Positions 27,397 to 37,766 of a DNA stretch of 63,545 nt are shown here, in pieces. A program made the translations under genes and the position numbers. Numbering within the stretch: position 1 is the stretch's first letter; every line of letters begins with the position of its first letter. Source of the stretch: Mesostigma viride. Taxonomy: Eukaryota > Streptophyta > Mesostigmatophyceae > Mesostigmatales > Mesostigmataceae. The notes beneath the pieces are model-generated. The model was given only the letters and a program-made list of their open reading frames with translations. It had not been told where the DNA came from and did not search any database. Location: positions 1 through 63,545 of the forward strand of contig RPFO01000529.1 of the NCBI GenBank assembly GCA_009746045.1, written 5' to 3'.

Positions 27397-27962
27397 CCCG
27401 GGTCCTCGGCGGATGCCATGAACGCGCACTGGCGGGCGGCGTGGCCCTTGCGCGCCTTTGCGGGCACCGCCCTGCGCGCCCTGTACACGCGCTTCAGGGG
27501 CGCCCACACGCGGTACTGGGACATGGCTTGGGGGGGCGTGCCTAGGACATTATCCTGATCCTCGGAAGCGCCGTCCTGGGTGCGGGGCTGAGTGCGGGGT
27601 TCTTGTGACGGGGTGACGGGTCGTGCATCGCCCAGAGGGGGGTCTCCGTTGACACCGCCATCACCCCCCCTCCCGACATTGGCATTCTCGTCCGTCTTGG
27701 GTTCGTACACGTGGGTGACGGTCACGTGGTTGGGGGAGATGTGCGGGGCGGACCAGTGCAGCATGTACGGGTAGTAGTACGGATGGTACGGGCGGTACGG
27801 CGGAGCGGGAGGGCGGCGGAGGTACGGGCGGTCGTACGGCTGAGCCGCCTGCCTACGGTGCAGCGAGCAAAAGCCCCCCGTCGTCCACCGCCTGCAAGGG
27901 ATACCAGAACTCGTGTAAGCGAACCCGCAGCGGCGTCTCAACATATCGAGTCTCTCAGACAA
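27384..27962 (-). CDS. Hypothetical protein with N-terminal Cys/His motif and Tyr/Pro-rich middle
   Basis: 192 residues. The start CGFAYTSSGIPCRRWT...GFCSLHRR gives a C-x10-C-x8-C-x2-H zinc-binding motif. A Tyr/Pro/Arg-rich stretch (PYRPYHPYYYPYM) and a disordered Asn/Gln/Thr region follow, then a basic C-terminus. The short C...C...CxxH module recalls those in the right-arm genes near 46.8-49 kb. AT-rich sequence (27963-27985) upstream of the start may be the promoter. Function unknown. Confidence 0.55.
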   Translation of the reverse strand: MSERLDMLRRRCGFAYTSSGIPCRRWTTGGFCSLHRRQAAQPYDRPYLRRPPAPPYRPYHPYYYPYMLHWSAPHISPNHVTVTHVYEPKTDENANVGRGGDGGVNGDPPLGDARPVTPSQEPRTQPRTQDGASEDQDNVLGTPPQAMSQYRVWAPLKRVYRARRAVPAKARKGHAARQCAFMASAEDPGYVF

Positions 27963-27994
27963 TAAAGGGTCATATTATATTTCCAGTTAGCTGT

Positions 27995-28642
27995 TTACTC
28001 CACCGTATCCCCCCACCCCAACTTCAATCTGTCCTTGATCAGCCGGACCACGTGCATGTACGCGGTGGGCACCAGGATCGTGTCGGCGGCGAAGTGGTCG
28101 CCGTGCACGTCCACGACCTGCGCCCCCTGGGGCGCGGCGATGCACGCCATCTGCAGCAGGTCCGCCCCGCCGATCGCCCTCCCGTCCGACGCGTGCACGA
28201 ACACGACTTTGGCCCGCTCCGGCCTCCCCTCCATGCGCCCCAGGGCGAGCAGGAAGGTCTCGGGCGCGGCCACCGCCAGCACGCCGCGGAAGAGCTCCTC
28301 CAGCTCGACGAGGCCGTCCCGCGTCTTGCCGTTCAGACACTCGGCCAGGTAGGCCGCCATCTCACGGTCGCGGCTCGGCGCCGTCCACAGACTCGCGGAC
28401 TGGTCGCGCCGGCTCACGCCGTCCACGTAGAGCCGGAACCATTCGGACGCCCTGACCCTCCTCAGCAGGGCGGCGTGCAGGGCGCAGTACTCGTCAAGGG
28501 TGATGGGACGGTCGTCCTCGGGGGCCGCGCCGTCCGCGGCCAGGGAAAGGAGCGCGGACAAGGACGGGGTGTCGTTCCTCCCCCTTGGCGGCGGCGCGTG
28601 CGGCCACACGTACTCGGGCAGGTCGTCCGTGTTCACGAGCAT
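27995..28642 (-). CDS. Hypothetical protein
   Basis: 215 residues from the Met at 28642. Largely helical first half (LDEYCALHAALLRRVRASEWF), then alternating strands and helices (AKVVFVHASDGRAIGGADLL, GAQVVDVHGDHFAADTI), which suggests an alpha/beta fold. No catalytic signature that I can name. Divergent from the methyltransferase gene with a 23-base spacer. Confidence 0.6.
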   Translation of the reverse strand: MLVNTDDLPEYVWPHAPPPRGRNDTPSLSALLSLAADGAAPEDDRPITLDEYCALHAALLRRVRASEWFRLYVDGVSRRDQSASLWTAPSRDREMAAYLAECLNGKTRDGLVELEELFRGVLAVAAPETFLLALGRMEGRPERAKVVFVHASDGRAIGGADLLQMACIAAPQGAQVVDVHGDHFAADTILVPTAYMHVVRLIKDRLKLGWGDTVE

Positions 28643-28665
28643 TTTGTGTGTGCGTATATGCAAAG

Positions 28666-29598
28666 ATGGTGAGGGTATGGCGTCACATCGACCTGTTCGC
28701 GGGCCTGGGCGGCTTCTCGTTGGGCCTCAAGAAGGTCCTCGACGTCCGCACGGTGATGGCCGTGGAGATGAACCCGACGGCTTGCAAGGTGTACGAGATC
28801 CTGAACGACGTGGCCCCGATCTGCGACAAAATAGAGAACGTGCCCGACGAGACCATCCCCAAGGCTGACATCCTCACGGCCGGTTTCCCCTGTCAGGCGT
28901 TCAGCGCCGCCGGGCTGCAGCACGGGATGCGCGACGTACGGACGAGGGGCATCCGCCACATATTCCGATTCATCGAGAAGTCTGACCCCCGGTACGTCAT
29001 CCTGGAGAACGTGCCGGCCATCCAGCGGTTCCCCGTGTTCAAGCGGATCGTGCACAACCTCCGCAAGCACGGGTATTACGTGGCGCACCAGGTGCTGAGC
29101 ACGCACCTGCACGCGGGGCTGCGGCAGAAGCGCAAGAGGGTGTTCATCGTGGCCAGCAAGAAGATGATCCCCGGCAGCTTCCCCCCGCCCGAGGTGGGCC
29201 GCACGGACAGCTTCGACTTCAAGCAGACGGCTCCGGCGCGGTACTACCTGAAACCCGGCAGCCGGATGCACAAGGTGCTCAAGGGCTCGCGCCAGGGGCA
29301 GTTCCTGTCGGCCAATTACAGCTTCGAGCCCAGGAAGGACATGGTGGCGCCGACCCAGCGCGCGTCCCAGGGCGCCAACAAGGGGGCCAGGATCTACATC
29401 CGCGACCCGCGGGGGCTGCGCACGCTCACCGAGGAGGAGGCGTTTCGTTTGCAGGGGATCCCGCAGGGGCGGATCGAGCGGCTGAAGGCGAGCGTGAGCA
29501 TGAACTCGATCCTGAAGATGGTGGGCAACAGCGTCAGCCCGCGTTTGGTGGCGAAGGTGGCCGCCGGGCTGATGGGGCTTACAGGGGCGCAAAAATAA
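28666..29598 (+). CDS. DNA (cytosine-5) methyltransferase
   Basis: 310 residues, a near-minimal C5 methyltransferase. Motif I HIDLFAGLGGFSLGL, the catalytic PCQAFS with Cys (motif IV, in AGFPCQAFSAAG), ENVPAI (motif VI), QKRKRVFIVA (motif VIII) and the C-terminal GNSVSP (motif X) are all present and in order. The target-recognition region between VIII and IX is short. Such enzymes in algal viruses often pair with a restriction endonuclease; no partner is identifiable here except possibly the HNH-like or KilA-N nuclease genes. It starts at the ATG at 28666. Confidence 0.9.
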   Translation: MVRVWRHIDLFAGLGGFSLGLKKVLDVRTVMAVEMNPTACKVYEILNDVAPICDKIENVPDETIPKADILTAGFPCQAFSAAGLQHGMRDVRTRGIRHIFRFIEKSDPRYVILENVPAIQRFPVFKRIVHNLRKHGYYVAHQVLSTHLHAGLRQKRKRVFIVASKKMIPGSFPPPEVGRTDSFDFKQTAPARYYLKPGSRMHKVLKGSRQGQFLSANYSFEPRKDMVAPTQRASQGANKGARIYIRDPRGLRTLTEEEAFRLQGIPQGRIERLKASVSMNSILKMVGNSVSPRLVAKVAAGLMGLTGAQK

Positions 29599-29622
29599 TG
29601 TCAGTCTAGCAGAGAGAGACGG

Positions 29623-32600
29623 ATGCGACCGAAGAAGAGCGCGATACACGAGGGCGTGCGAGCCCTGCACCGACTGGCACAGAAGGCGATGGACGCGCCC
29701 GAGGACACGCCGCAGCAGCGGAGGCAGAAGGCGCGCGCTCTGTCCGAGCTGCTGGTCCCTATGATGCGCGTCCACCAGGCGCGGACGGGGTCGCTGTTCG
29801 ACGATCTGGACTACTACCCCCCATACGTTCACGCGGGCTACGGAGCAGGTGAGCTGTACTGGGACGACGACGCCGACGCTCCCGACGCCGAGGAGGAGGA
29901 GGAAGAGGAGGAGGAGGAGGAGGAGGAGGAGGGTAAGGAGGAGGAGGAGGGTAAGGAGGAGGAGGGGGAGGGTAAGGAGGAGGAGGGTAAGGAGGAGGAG
30001 GAGGAGGAGGAGGAGGAGGGTAAGGAGGAGGGTAAGGAGGAGGGTAAGGAGGAGGGTAAGGAGGAGGGCGATGCCGCCGACGCTGCTGATACTGTAACCA
30101 CGTCTCCGACGGAGGTGGGAAATGAGGGGGGAAATGAGGGGGGTGGAAAGGAGGAGGGGGGTGGAAAGGAGGAGGGCGATGCCGCCGACGCCGCTGCTAC
30201 TGCTGCTGCTGCCCCCACCACTAACATCATGTCGAGTAAGGAGAAAAGGATCTGGAGGGATAAAGCACACCAGTACGCAAATAGCACGAATCCAACCGTT
30301 GAGGGATTGCAGGAGTTTGTGGACGAAATTGAAAAGAATGGGGGACAACTTGACCAAACCACCAGAAACGCTCTTGATCAAATAAAATTCGATTTAGAAC
30401 AGTTGAAAGAGGTAGGGGATTGGGCAAACCGAGCAAGACTTTATATAACTGACACTTTATCATCGGTCATTATGAACAGTACCTCTCTATCTGATATACA
30501 AAGTCGCCTTTCTGATATTCAAAACGGGATAAAGTTATTTACAGGAAGGAAAAAAAATGGTCCTAATGAACGGGTTTTGGTTGCGTTAGGAGCTGCCCAG
30601 GAGGCGCTTACATCTTGGATAAATAAAAAGGGTAGGCCCTTGAATGAAACGACCTTGGAAGCTGATATACAGGAGGCGAAGAGGTCTGTCCAAGAATGGA
30701 AATATAAGAATGCCCAAGAGTTGTGGGACAAGCATAAGTACTTCATCGACAGAATCGCGCACCACGAAGGTCACGGCCTCCGTTATGACGATCTCCAAGA
30801 ACTTCACAATGCAAAATACACTTTCAATGATTCGGCACGGAATGAAGAACGAAAGCAAGTCAAGACACTGGAGAGTAAAGTGACGCAGGAGATAGGGAAA
30901 TATACCAGTCTCCACGATCGGCACACGATACCGGACGCAAGAGCAGAGGCTATAATTGAAAAACTGACAAAAGCCCTCAATGGCGTCTCAAACATCGCTT
31001 TTGTTGATAAACAAGCAGGCGACAACGCTCAGAATCTGAAAGGTAACATAGAAACGTACATCGAAAATCTAAAAAACACTTTGAAGCAGAACGCGGAGGC
31101 AGACAAGGAACTCGAAGGGTTTCTTGAGGGCATTGAAGGGTTAAGCCTGGACGAGATACGAACAAAGCATAGAAGGTTATCGGAACTATCTCACAGGCCA
31201 AAGGCGCATGGGTTAACTGTGACAATCGCGGATCGTCTATACCTTTTGACGCAGGCTAGCAAATTAAGTTCGGACAAAACAAGGGGCGATTTCTTAAAAC
31301 AAACTGAAAATAAATTGAAAAGAAATCCATCCCTCTGGGAGGCATACAATGCGCTACGAATATGGCACACGCTTCCTGAATCACAAAGACAGGGTGTTGA
31401 CTCGAAACAGTTTACCGATCTGGCGTCGAGTACCATCAGAGATGAACTCGAAAAAATTTACCAAAAAAAACCAACATCCTGGCTAGACACCGTCATCCAG
31501 ATGAAAACGATCTTGCCACTATTAAGTATCGACAATGCAATACTGGCAGCGCGCCTGGAGTCTGTACAAGGGGGCGAAATATATGAAAAGAATAGGCAGG
31601 AGATTCTCGCACAAGTGAGGTCAAGGCTTTCTCGGGGCAAGGGAAAGGGGGGCATGGCTATCGACGCCGTCTTGGCACAACTAACCGATGAGACCCTACA
31701 ATCTCAGAAGCTGACTAAAGATCTCGTCAACAGAGCCTTAGCGGCGAAAAAACTGGACGATTTAATTGAAATCCAAATTCAAGCAGCAGCTGCCCATAAA
31801 GATGGCCAGCTGACTGAAGACCAGGCGAATGACGTGTTCCGTGCATACGAAGATGCACTGATTGAGGTTAGCCCAGTTGATTGGGTCAGTTTTGTACAGA
31901 GTATTAATCCTAACTTGAGTACTTTGCCGATCGGGGAATTGGGCGAATTGCGTCGTAGACTTGAATGGGTGAAACCCAAATTGGATGCTCTCGTGCTAGA
32001 AAAGGATTCGTTCAAAGAAGAGGAGAAAAAAGTAGTAGATGACATGGTTAATTACGCAAATGGGCTTATGGCAGGTATAAACGAAAGTGAACGACTGATA
32101 AAGGCCACGGACGGTGTCGGTACGGGAGGCCAGGAAGCAGCAGAAGGGGAGGATGCGGACAGTGACGAGGAGGGGGCCGCGGAGGACTTGCAGGACGGGA
32201 ACGGTGAGGTGAGACAGCTCTTGGACAGCGCAAACGGGGGGACCCCCGAGAATAGTGGAATGCGCGGGAAAAACCTCGGGAAGGAACCCGCAACACCGCT
32301 GCAGCCGTCCAATATGATGGTCATAAATAGCCCGTTGTTTGAAGGCAAGGGCGGCCAGACGACATTCACAAACGGACTTTTTCAGGCCAAGCCAGCATCG
32401 TCAGCATCCCCGGCAGCAGGGGCAGCATCGGGCTCGAGAAAGGTGAACCCGCTGCAACAAACAACTGAAGCGGCGTTCCAGAGCCCTGCGACCCTATCAG
32501 ACCAGAAAACGACACGTTCGGCTGCTGCCCGCCCATCTACTGCAGCCCCATCCCTTGCAGCAGCCCAGAAGAGGACCCCTCCTCGCAGCCAATCATCCCC

Positions 32601-32729
32601 ATCCACTGCAATTTCTACACCTAGTACACCCCTGACCGGCGGTGCGAAGAAGGCTGGTACAAATCTCCAAAAGGCGATAGAAAGTGGCAAGAAAGGGGCA
32701 CTGGAGAACGCCCTAAACAACCTCCTACA
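29623..32729 (+). CDS. Large repetitive coiled-coil protein, 3' end cut off by a retrotransposon
   Basis: About 1036 residues before the LTR begins. N-terminal ~95 residues are GC-rich and soluble. A Glu/Gly/Lys tract (EEGKEEGKEEG) follows at about 29890-30070. From about 30230 (SSKEKRIWRDKAHQYANS) the DNA becomes much AT-richer and the protein turns into long charged helices, ending in a Ser/Pro/Ala-rich tail (SASPAAGAASGSRK). The last 26 or so residues of the open frame are translated from LTR sequence, so the native C-terminus is lost or lies beyond the element. No domain recognised. The composition switch inside one frame suggests fusion of sequences of different origin. Confidence 0.6.
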
Positions 32730-33426
32730 GTTAAACTTTCTTTGCACACGCAATGTGAAGGATATGGTTGCAATGCAGCAATGTGTGATATGGTTGGAAA
32801 CGGAGCTTTGTTAAAATCGGATAATGTTTACAGCGCTCACACACTTGAGGCTTGTACACGCGTTTGCCAAGTCAAGGCACAACACGTGAGGCGGGCTCGC
32901 AAGAGATGCCCATTTGGCACTGGCCTATTGTTTATATACTTGTGCACTGTGCTTGCTAGTCCTGAGCAGCCTAGGAGGCCTGCTCAGTAATAACACTCCC
33001 GGTACAGTATTCACTACCTGTACAGCGCCCAGCTCCTATACAGTAGGTCTGCCATACAGGCACAGTGACCACAGAGTACAGTCACCACAGTGATTATTGC
33101 ATCTGCACCTAGAAGTCCAGGACTAAGCCTGCGGTACCAACAGACCACAGGTTAAGGTTCCTATTTCCTGCGTACGACGTATTAATCCAATACCGTCGTA
33201 GGTACAGCACCTAATTCCTGTCAGCCCAGGAATTACTGTCGACCCCATATGTCGTCGGCAAATATTCACGTCCGACTTAGAAGAACAGCCGGCTCGCGCT
33301 CGCGCGCGACCGGGAAGTCGGAACGCCATAACTTTCTTGATACTTGTCGGAATGAACTCGTTCCGGTGCCGCTGGAATCGCAGAGATATGCCGAATCAGG
33401 ATCACGCCAATGCGCTTGGCGTTAAC
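32730..33426 (-). repeat. Left LTR (3' LTR of the minus-strand element)
   Basis: Matches 40072-40767 almost throughout, including ATATGGTTGCAATGCAGCAA near its left end and CCAATGCGCTTGGC before the closing GTTAAC. The left edge reads GTTAAAC, one base different from the GTTAAC of the other copy. It supplies the stop codon that ends the interrupted viral frame at 32814. Confidence 0.88.
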
Positions 33427-33445
33427 TCCAATCCTTTCTTTTCTT
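33427..33445 (-). other. Polypurine tract
   Basis: On the minus strand AAGAAAAGAAAGGATTGGA immediately precedes the LTR start. This is the position and composition of the primer site for plus-strand synthesis in LTR retrotransposons, and it fixes the LTR edge at 33426. Confidence 0.7.
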
Positions 33446-34175
33446 GAGCTGTAGCAGCTCACACAAGTCTACATACAAACACACACAATGGGTACTGGAT
33501 ATCCTCCCCAGACTACAAGTCACAACCCGCTGGGCATGACAGTCAGCTTGGATTCCTTATTATATGTACATAGCACCCATACTGGCTCAGGAGCACAAAC
33601 AAATTACAATGAGTCCCTATCCCTTCACGGGAGGCTCGTTGTGTTACCCATGTACAAGAGGTTGGCCAACTGTGGCAGCCCATAGGTGTTCAGTTAAGAA
33701 CTTGAGAAGTATGTACAACCTTCAGGACCTTAGGCGAAACCCCACAGATCACCCACAACAGCTCATCAGAAAACATTGCTGACCCCCAGACGGGAGTCGG
33801 CGCCGGTCTGCTGCCCCTTATCGAACCAGACACAACATCTACGCGAAGCACATGCAAAACACAAGCTCCCATACTCGTTCCAACCGTGGAAAATCAGGGG
33901 ACCTGTCGCCACCTCACCAGCATGGTGGATGGGTCAGCCAGTCCGTGAAACTCCGCCTTAAGACGGCACCAGGGAATCGAACCCCGCCCACAAACCACAG
34001 ATCTGGGGAAACCTCAGACTGAGATGAAAACCCCAGATAGACATCTCTCCATCAGAGACAATGTCAGACATTCCCACACCAGAGACATGTCTCACCCCTC
34101 AAGGTGTGCTCAGGATTATGTACAATCAAGCTCCCAGCCTGATATCCAGAGACTTAAGCACCCAGCTCTCAGCTT
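33446..34175. other. Retrotransposon 3' untranslated region
   Basis: About 730 bases between the pol stop and the polypurine tract. Short open frames on both strands show no motif. Nothing else recognised. Confidence 0.6.
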
Positions 34176-37100
34176 TTAGACAGATAGACCGACTTGACAG
34201 TCAGCATTCATGAGCTTCCTCAGTACATTGTACTGGGCTGGGGCCTTGTGTGGCAGCTTTGTCAATGCATCAGCAGGGTTCTCCTCGCCAGGGATATGCT
34301 TCAAGTCAACCAAACTGGCCAACTCCTTCAGCAACAAATAATCCAGGTCCCGGCTCCTGGCCAGCTGCTTGTGAACAAACTGGACCATACCCATGCTGTC
34401 TGTTAGCAACAACGTCTCCATCTGCAAGGTCCAAGGGGTAACTGAAGCCAGCTCCAGCATTAACTCCTTTATGTACAGGCTGGACTGGATCCCCTCGCAT
34501 ATGGCCCTGCATTCTGCCACATCTGAACTGATACAGACCCTCTTCTGCAGTCTGCTGTACCAGCTGAACAAACTTGCCCTGCTCTGATAAAAAGCAAACA
34601 GAGCAGCAGATCTCCCCCTGACCTTGGTAACCTGGCGAGCATCCATGGAACTGTCAACAAAGATCTCCAAGGTGATAGGCTGGGCAAAGTCAATCCCAGA
34701 CAAAATCAGATCAGGGGTACTCTCCACCAACCGGGCTATGACTCGAGGCTTCTCATCCTCAAGCACCTCATCAGGCATTCTGCTATGGACCATCAAAGAC
34801 GGACCACAGATGCTGGCAAACCAGGCCCACATGCCTCTCAACTCAGGTCCTGCAGCCTGGGTGATCTTCTCTGGCAAGGCCTTCACAATGGTCTGTTTAT
34901 AATCTCCTCCAGCCTGAAGCCTGATACTCCACTCCCCGTCCCTCCTGAACAGGGTAGCCTGCATTCCACAGAACACTACAGGCTTGTTGGGCTCCTGCCA
35001 CAGCTCCTTGCCCAGTGAAAACTTGCCACTGATGACAGGAATAAACTTCTTCAGCCAGGTCGTGGGGGCTAGCAAATGCAGATCATCTCCATGCAAACTA
35101 GCATACACTGGCAGACCCTCCCATTGGGCCAGCAGCAAACAGGGATCAACTGAAGACACTCTCAAGCCACACTCACTGATCAGAGCTTCCTGCAGCGTGA
35201 GTCTCCAGATGATTGGGCTCGACCTGAGTCCTTCCAGGCCCTTCAGAATAACCAGGAATTGTTGATGCAGCTCCAGCTTCCAGATGGCAGGCACCTCAAC
35301 ACAGTAAGGCTCATCCTGCTTCCACACCCTCCTGGCCACTTCTGGATCAGATTTTAAAAATGCCCTCTTGAAGTCCAGCAGCACTGATGACATAGCTGCT
35401 CCCCTGTTCAGCAACCCCACGTAGAGACATAGCAAAATTCTCCATGTGTCGTGTAGCATCCCTGGCGTGTATAGCTCCTCTCCTGGCAGACTCCCCGTGC
35501 CGTGATACTCATTCAGGACAGGCCTGACATGGGGCACTGATACCTCATCCACAACCTTCCTCTTCAGCACAAATCTCAAAGCAAGCTTCCTTGATGCTGG
35601 GGGACGTCTGTCTGTTGGTGCAGCACACTCAAACTGCAACCACTCCTCCAATGCCTTGGAGAAGGCGAGCTTCCAAGCCTCAAACAAAGTAGGCGAGCTC
35701 ATCTCTTGGACCAGCTGGTCATATGTCAAAGGAGAGTGTGCAGCAAGGCTCCTGTGAGTTATGCCAATACTGCTGGGGTGCAACACAGCTGGAATCACCA
35801 AACTGGCCGCTGGGGGCACCTCCCCTTCATCCCATTTTACACCCTTGACCGGCTTGGCCCTGCACCTGACTGGAAATGTTGTCCTGAAATTTTCTAGGGG
35901 AATCATCCCCCAGCCATCTCTTCTCAGAGCTGTAGCTCTGATAGAAATCCCAGGATTGCCCAGAAAATTCTGACCCAAAATCACAGGGCCATCATAGTCC
36001 TCTAGGACAAGGAAGGTCACATCCACACCCATGACAGGGGCAGTAACCTCTCCCAACACCCTTAGATGCGTCCTACCACTGAAATCAGACACCCAGGGGC
36101 AACTTGGTTCTCCGACCAGCAGTTCTCCTGTATGCTGAGGTCCCATGACAGAAACCTGTGCATTGGTATCTATCTCCATGGCAGCTACCTCAGGTTCATC
36201 CAACTGGACAAGCTTGGACACCTTAGGCTCCTTCTTGGCTCTTTGCAAAGCCTGTACAATATCTGATAGACGCACACCCCTAGGCCTGGTGTCGGGCCGT
36301 TCCGGAGGTGCAGCCTGTCCGCCTGCTTGCCCAACCACCGTATGTGAAGGTACCCCAGGGGCCGGGCCAGGGTCACCCTGAGGGCTCGATACAGCTGTAG
36401 CACCCTGATCAGGAAGCTCCACGTCACCCCCGCCTTGTACACCAGCGGGCACCTGGAAGAGGTCTCCTTGATTACCTCCCCGGGGACGGATCTTTGACCA
36501 GGACAGACGGTGCACTGCTTGGGAGCCATCAATGGCCACCCAGCACTTATGGCCAGCGGCTTCTACTCGGGTCACCACCCCATCATGCCAGCTGCCACGT
36601 TTCCCTGGAAAGCTTGGTTCCTTCCACACAACAACCTGTTGTCCAACGTTAGGTTCTAGGACACTCCAGCCCTTGTCTTTCTGCCTCAGCTTGAGGAACT
36701 TGGCCTCTAGCTTCTCCTTCCATGCCTGCTCAGCATCAGCTGGCAGCATCCTGGTATGCAGCATAAGAGGATTGATGGCAATGTCACCAAAGAACATGGG
36801 AGTCCTCAGGTTCAGCCTGTCCTCCACAGAACGTAGCCATGCAGATGTCACAATGGCAGATGACGTCCTTGGAATCCTCTCCACCAGCAGCACAGTCTTG
36901 ATCTCTTGGATGGCTCTCTCCACCACCCCTTGCTGGCCGTGGCTCTCCCTGGGTGTAATCAGCAACTCTGGAAACTCTGGCAGGTTCTCACAGCACTCAA
37001 ACTGAATGTCACACTGCAACAACTCCAACCCAGGGTACCTGCTCCTTGTCAACTTCAGAGCAGCAATCAATGTAGGCTTCTCCATGTCAGGCAGGATCTC

Positions 37101-37766
37101 TAGGGTCTTGTACTTGGTATATCTGTCCACTGCCACCAGCAGCTTCAAACCCCTGATTCTCTGAATATCTACCTGCACATGGCCTGGCTGCAAAATAGGA
37201 GTCCTGGCATGAGACTGCTTGGGCTTTCTAGCAACTAGCCTGCACTTGCAAGCTTGAGCAACCTGTTGGCAGATGGAGTACAACTCACTTCCTCCCAGCC
37301 GTCTAGCAACTTGCAAAGACTGAGCTGCATGGCCAAACATGGTATGCAACCTTGAGGCAATGTCATACAAGAGAGAAAACCTTTTATTGTCATTATTAGC
37401 ACTCAAGGTATGTACAGATCCCTTATGTACAGGAGGCACCAGGGTCGTGCCTGTCAGACTGTCTCCAGCCCTATCCTCATCCTGACCATCCTGTGCCAGT
37501 CCTGCACGGTCAGAATGCTTCTGAGATCCACCTGGGTCCACATCACCAGGTCCTACCTCAGGCTCAGCACCGCCATGGCGGGCACGTTGGCGAGTAACCA
37601 CTGCAGCTACAGCTGGCATACTCTCTGTGGTAACCAAGCTTGCCCCATCGTGTCCAATAGGCTCTTTCACTAGAGCATGGGGCTGCCCCTCACTGCTGTC
37701 ACTAGCAGCTTCATTACACACCCCTGGGGGCACCCTCCAGGGTTCAGGGATGTGTGCAGGCTCAAG
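34176..37766 (-). CDS. pol: Retrotransposon Pol: integrase, retropepsin-like, reverse transcriptase, RNase H
   Basis: Counting from the residue encoded at 37733: an HHCC-like finger (RLHTMFGHAAQ...ICQQVAQACKC, about 129-164), then the integrase core with HVQVDIQ (D189), CDIQFE (D242) and GVVERAIQE (E272). A retropepsin-like domain follows (MEIDTNAQVSVMG, about 519-530, to GPVILGQNFLG, about 582-592). Then comes a copia-type reverse transcriptase with LLDFKRAFLKS and YASLHGDDLHLL. Last is RNase H with EIFVDSSMDA, DVAECRAI, LLTDSMGM and ENPADALTK. The order integrase-protease-RT differs from the copia norm (protease first). The active-site triad reads DTN instead of DTG/DSG. Pol is in the same frame as gag, separated by one UGA. 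Confidence 0.9.
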   Translation of the reverse strand, partial: LEPAHIPEPWRVPPGVCNEAASDSSEGQPHALVKEPIGHDGASLVTTESMPAVAAVVTRQRARHGGAEPEVGPGDVDPGGSQKHSDRAGLAQDGQDEDRAGDSLTGTTLVPPVHKGSVHTLSANNDNKRFSLLYDIASRLHTMFGHAAQSLQVARRLGGSELYSICQQVAQACKCRLVARKPKQSHARTPILQPGHVQVDIQRIRGLKLLVAVDRYTKYKTLEILPDMEKPTLIAALKLTRSRYPGLELLQCDIQFECCENLPEFPELLITPRESHGQQGVVERAIQEIKTVLLVERIPRTSSAIVTSAWLRSVEDRLNLRTPMFFGDIAINPLMLHTRMLPADAEQAWKEKLEAKFLKLRQKDKGWSVLEPNVGQQVVVWKEPSFPGKRGSWHDGVVTRVEAAGHKCWVAIDGSQAVHRLSWSKIRPRGGNQGDLFQVPAGVQGGGDVELPDQGATAVSSPQGDPGPAPGVPSHTVVGQAGGQAAPPERPDTRPRGVRLSDIVQALQRAKKEPKVSKLVQLDEPEVAAMEIDTNAQVSVMGPQHTGELLVGEPSCPWVSDFSGRTHLRVLGEVTAPVMGVDVTFLVLEDYDGPVILGQNFLGNPGISIRATALRRDGWGMIPLENFRTTFPVRCRAKPVKGVKWDEGEVPPAASLVIPAVLHPSSIGITHRSLAAHSPLTYDQLVQEMSSPTLFEAWKLAFSKALEEWLQFECAAPTDRRPPASRKLALRFVLKRKVVDEVSVPHVRPVLNEYHGTGSLPGEELYTPGMLHDTWRILLCLYVGLLNRGAAMSSVLLDFKRAFLKSDPEVARRVWKQDEPYCVEVPAIWKLELHQQFLVILKGLEGLRSSPIIWRLTLQEALISECGLRVSSVDPCLLLAQWEGLPVYASLHGDDLHLLAPTTWLKKFIPVISGKFSLGKELWQEPNKPVVFCGMQATLFRRDGEWSIRLQAGGDYKQTIVKALPEKITQAAGPELRGMWAWFASICGPSLMVHSRMPDEVLEDEKPRVIARLVESTPDLILSGIDFAQPITLEIFVDSSMDARQVTKVRGRSAALFAFYQSRASLFSWYSRLQKRVCISSDVAECRAICEGIQSSLYIKELMLELASVTPWTLQMETLLLTDSMGMVQFVHKQLARSRDLDYLLLKELASLVDLKHIPGEENPADALTKLPHKAPAQYNVLRKLMNADCQVGLSV

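Noticed and set aside
26353-27507. 384-codon minus-strand frame opposite the cysteine desulfurase
   Set aside because: His/Arg/Pro-rich shadow of a gene with complete catalytic motifs on the other strand.
28633-30381. 582-codon leucine-rich minus-strand frame
   Set aside because: It is the antisense of the Glu/Gly/Lys tract and of the methyltransferase gene; the leucine runs are complements of GAG repeats.
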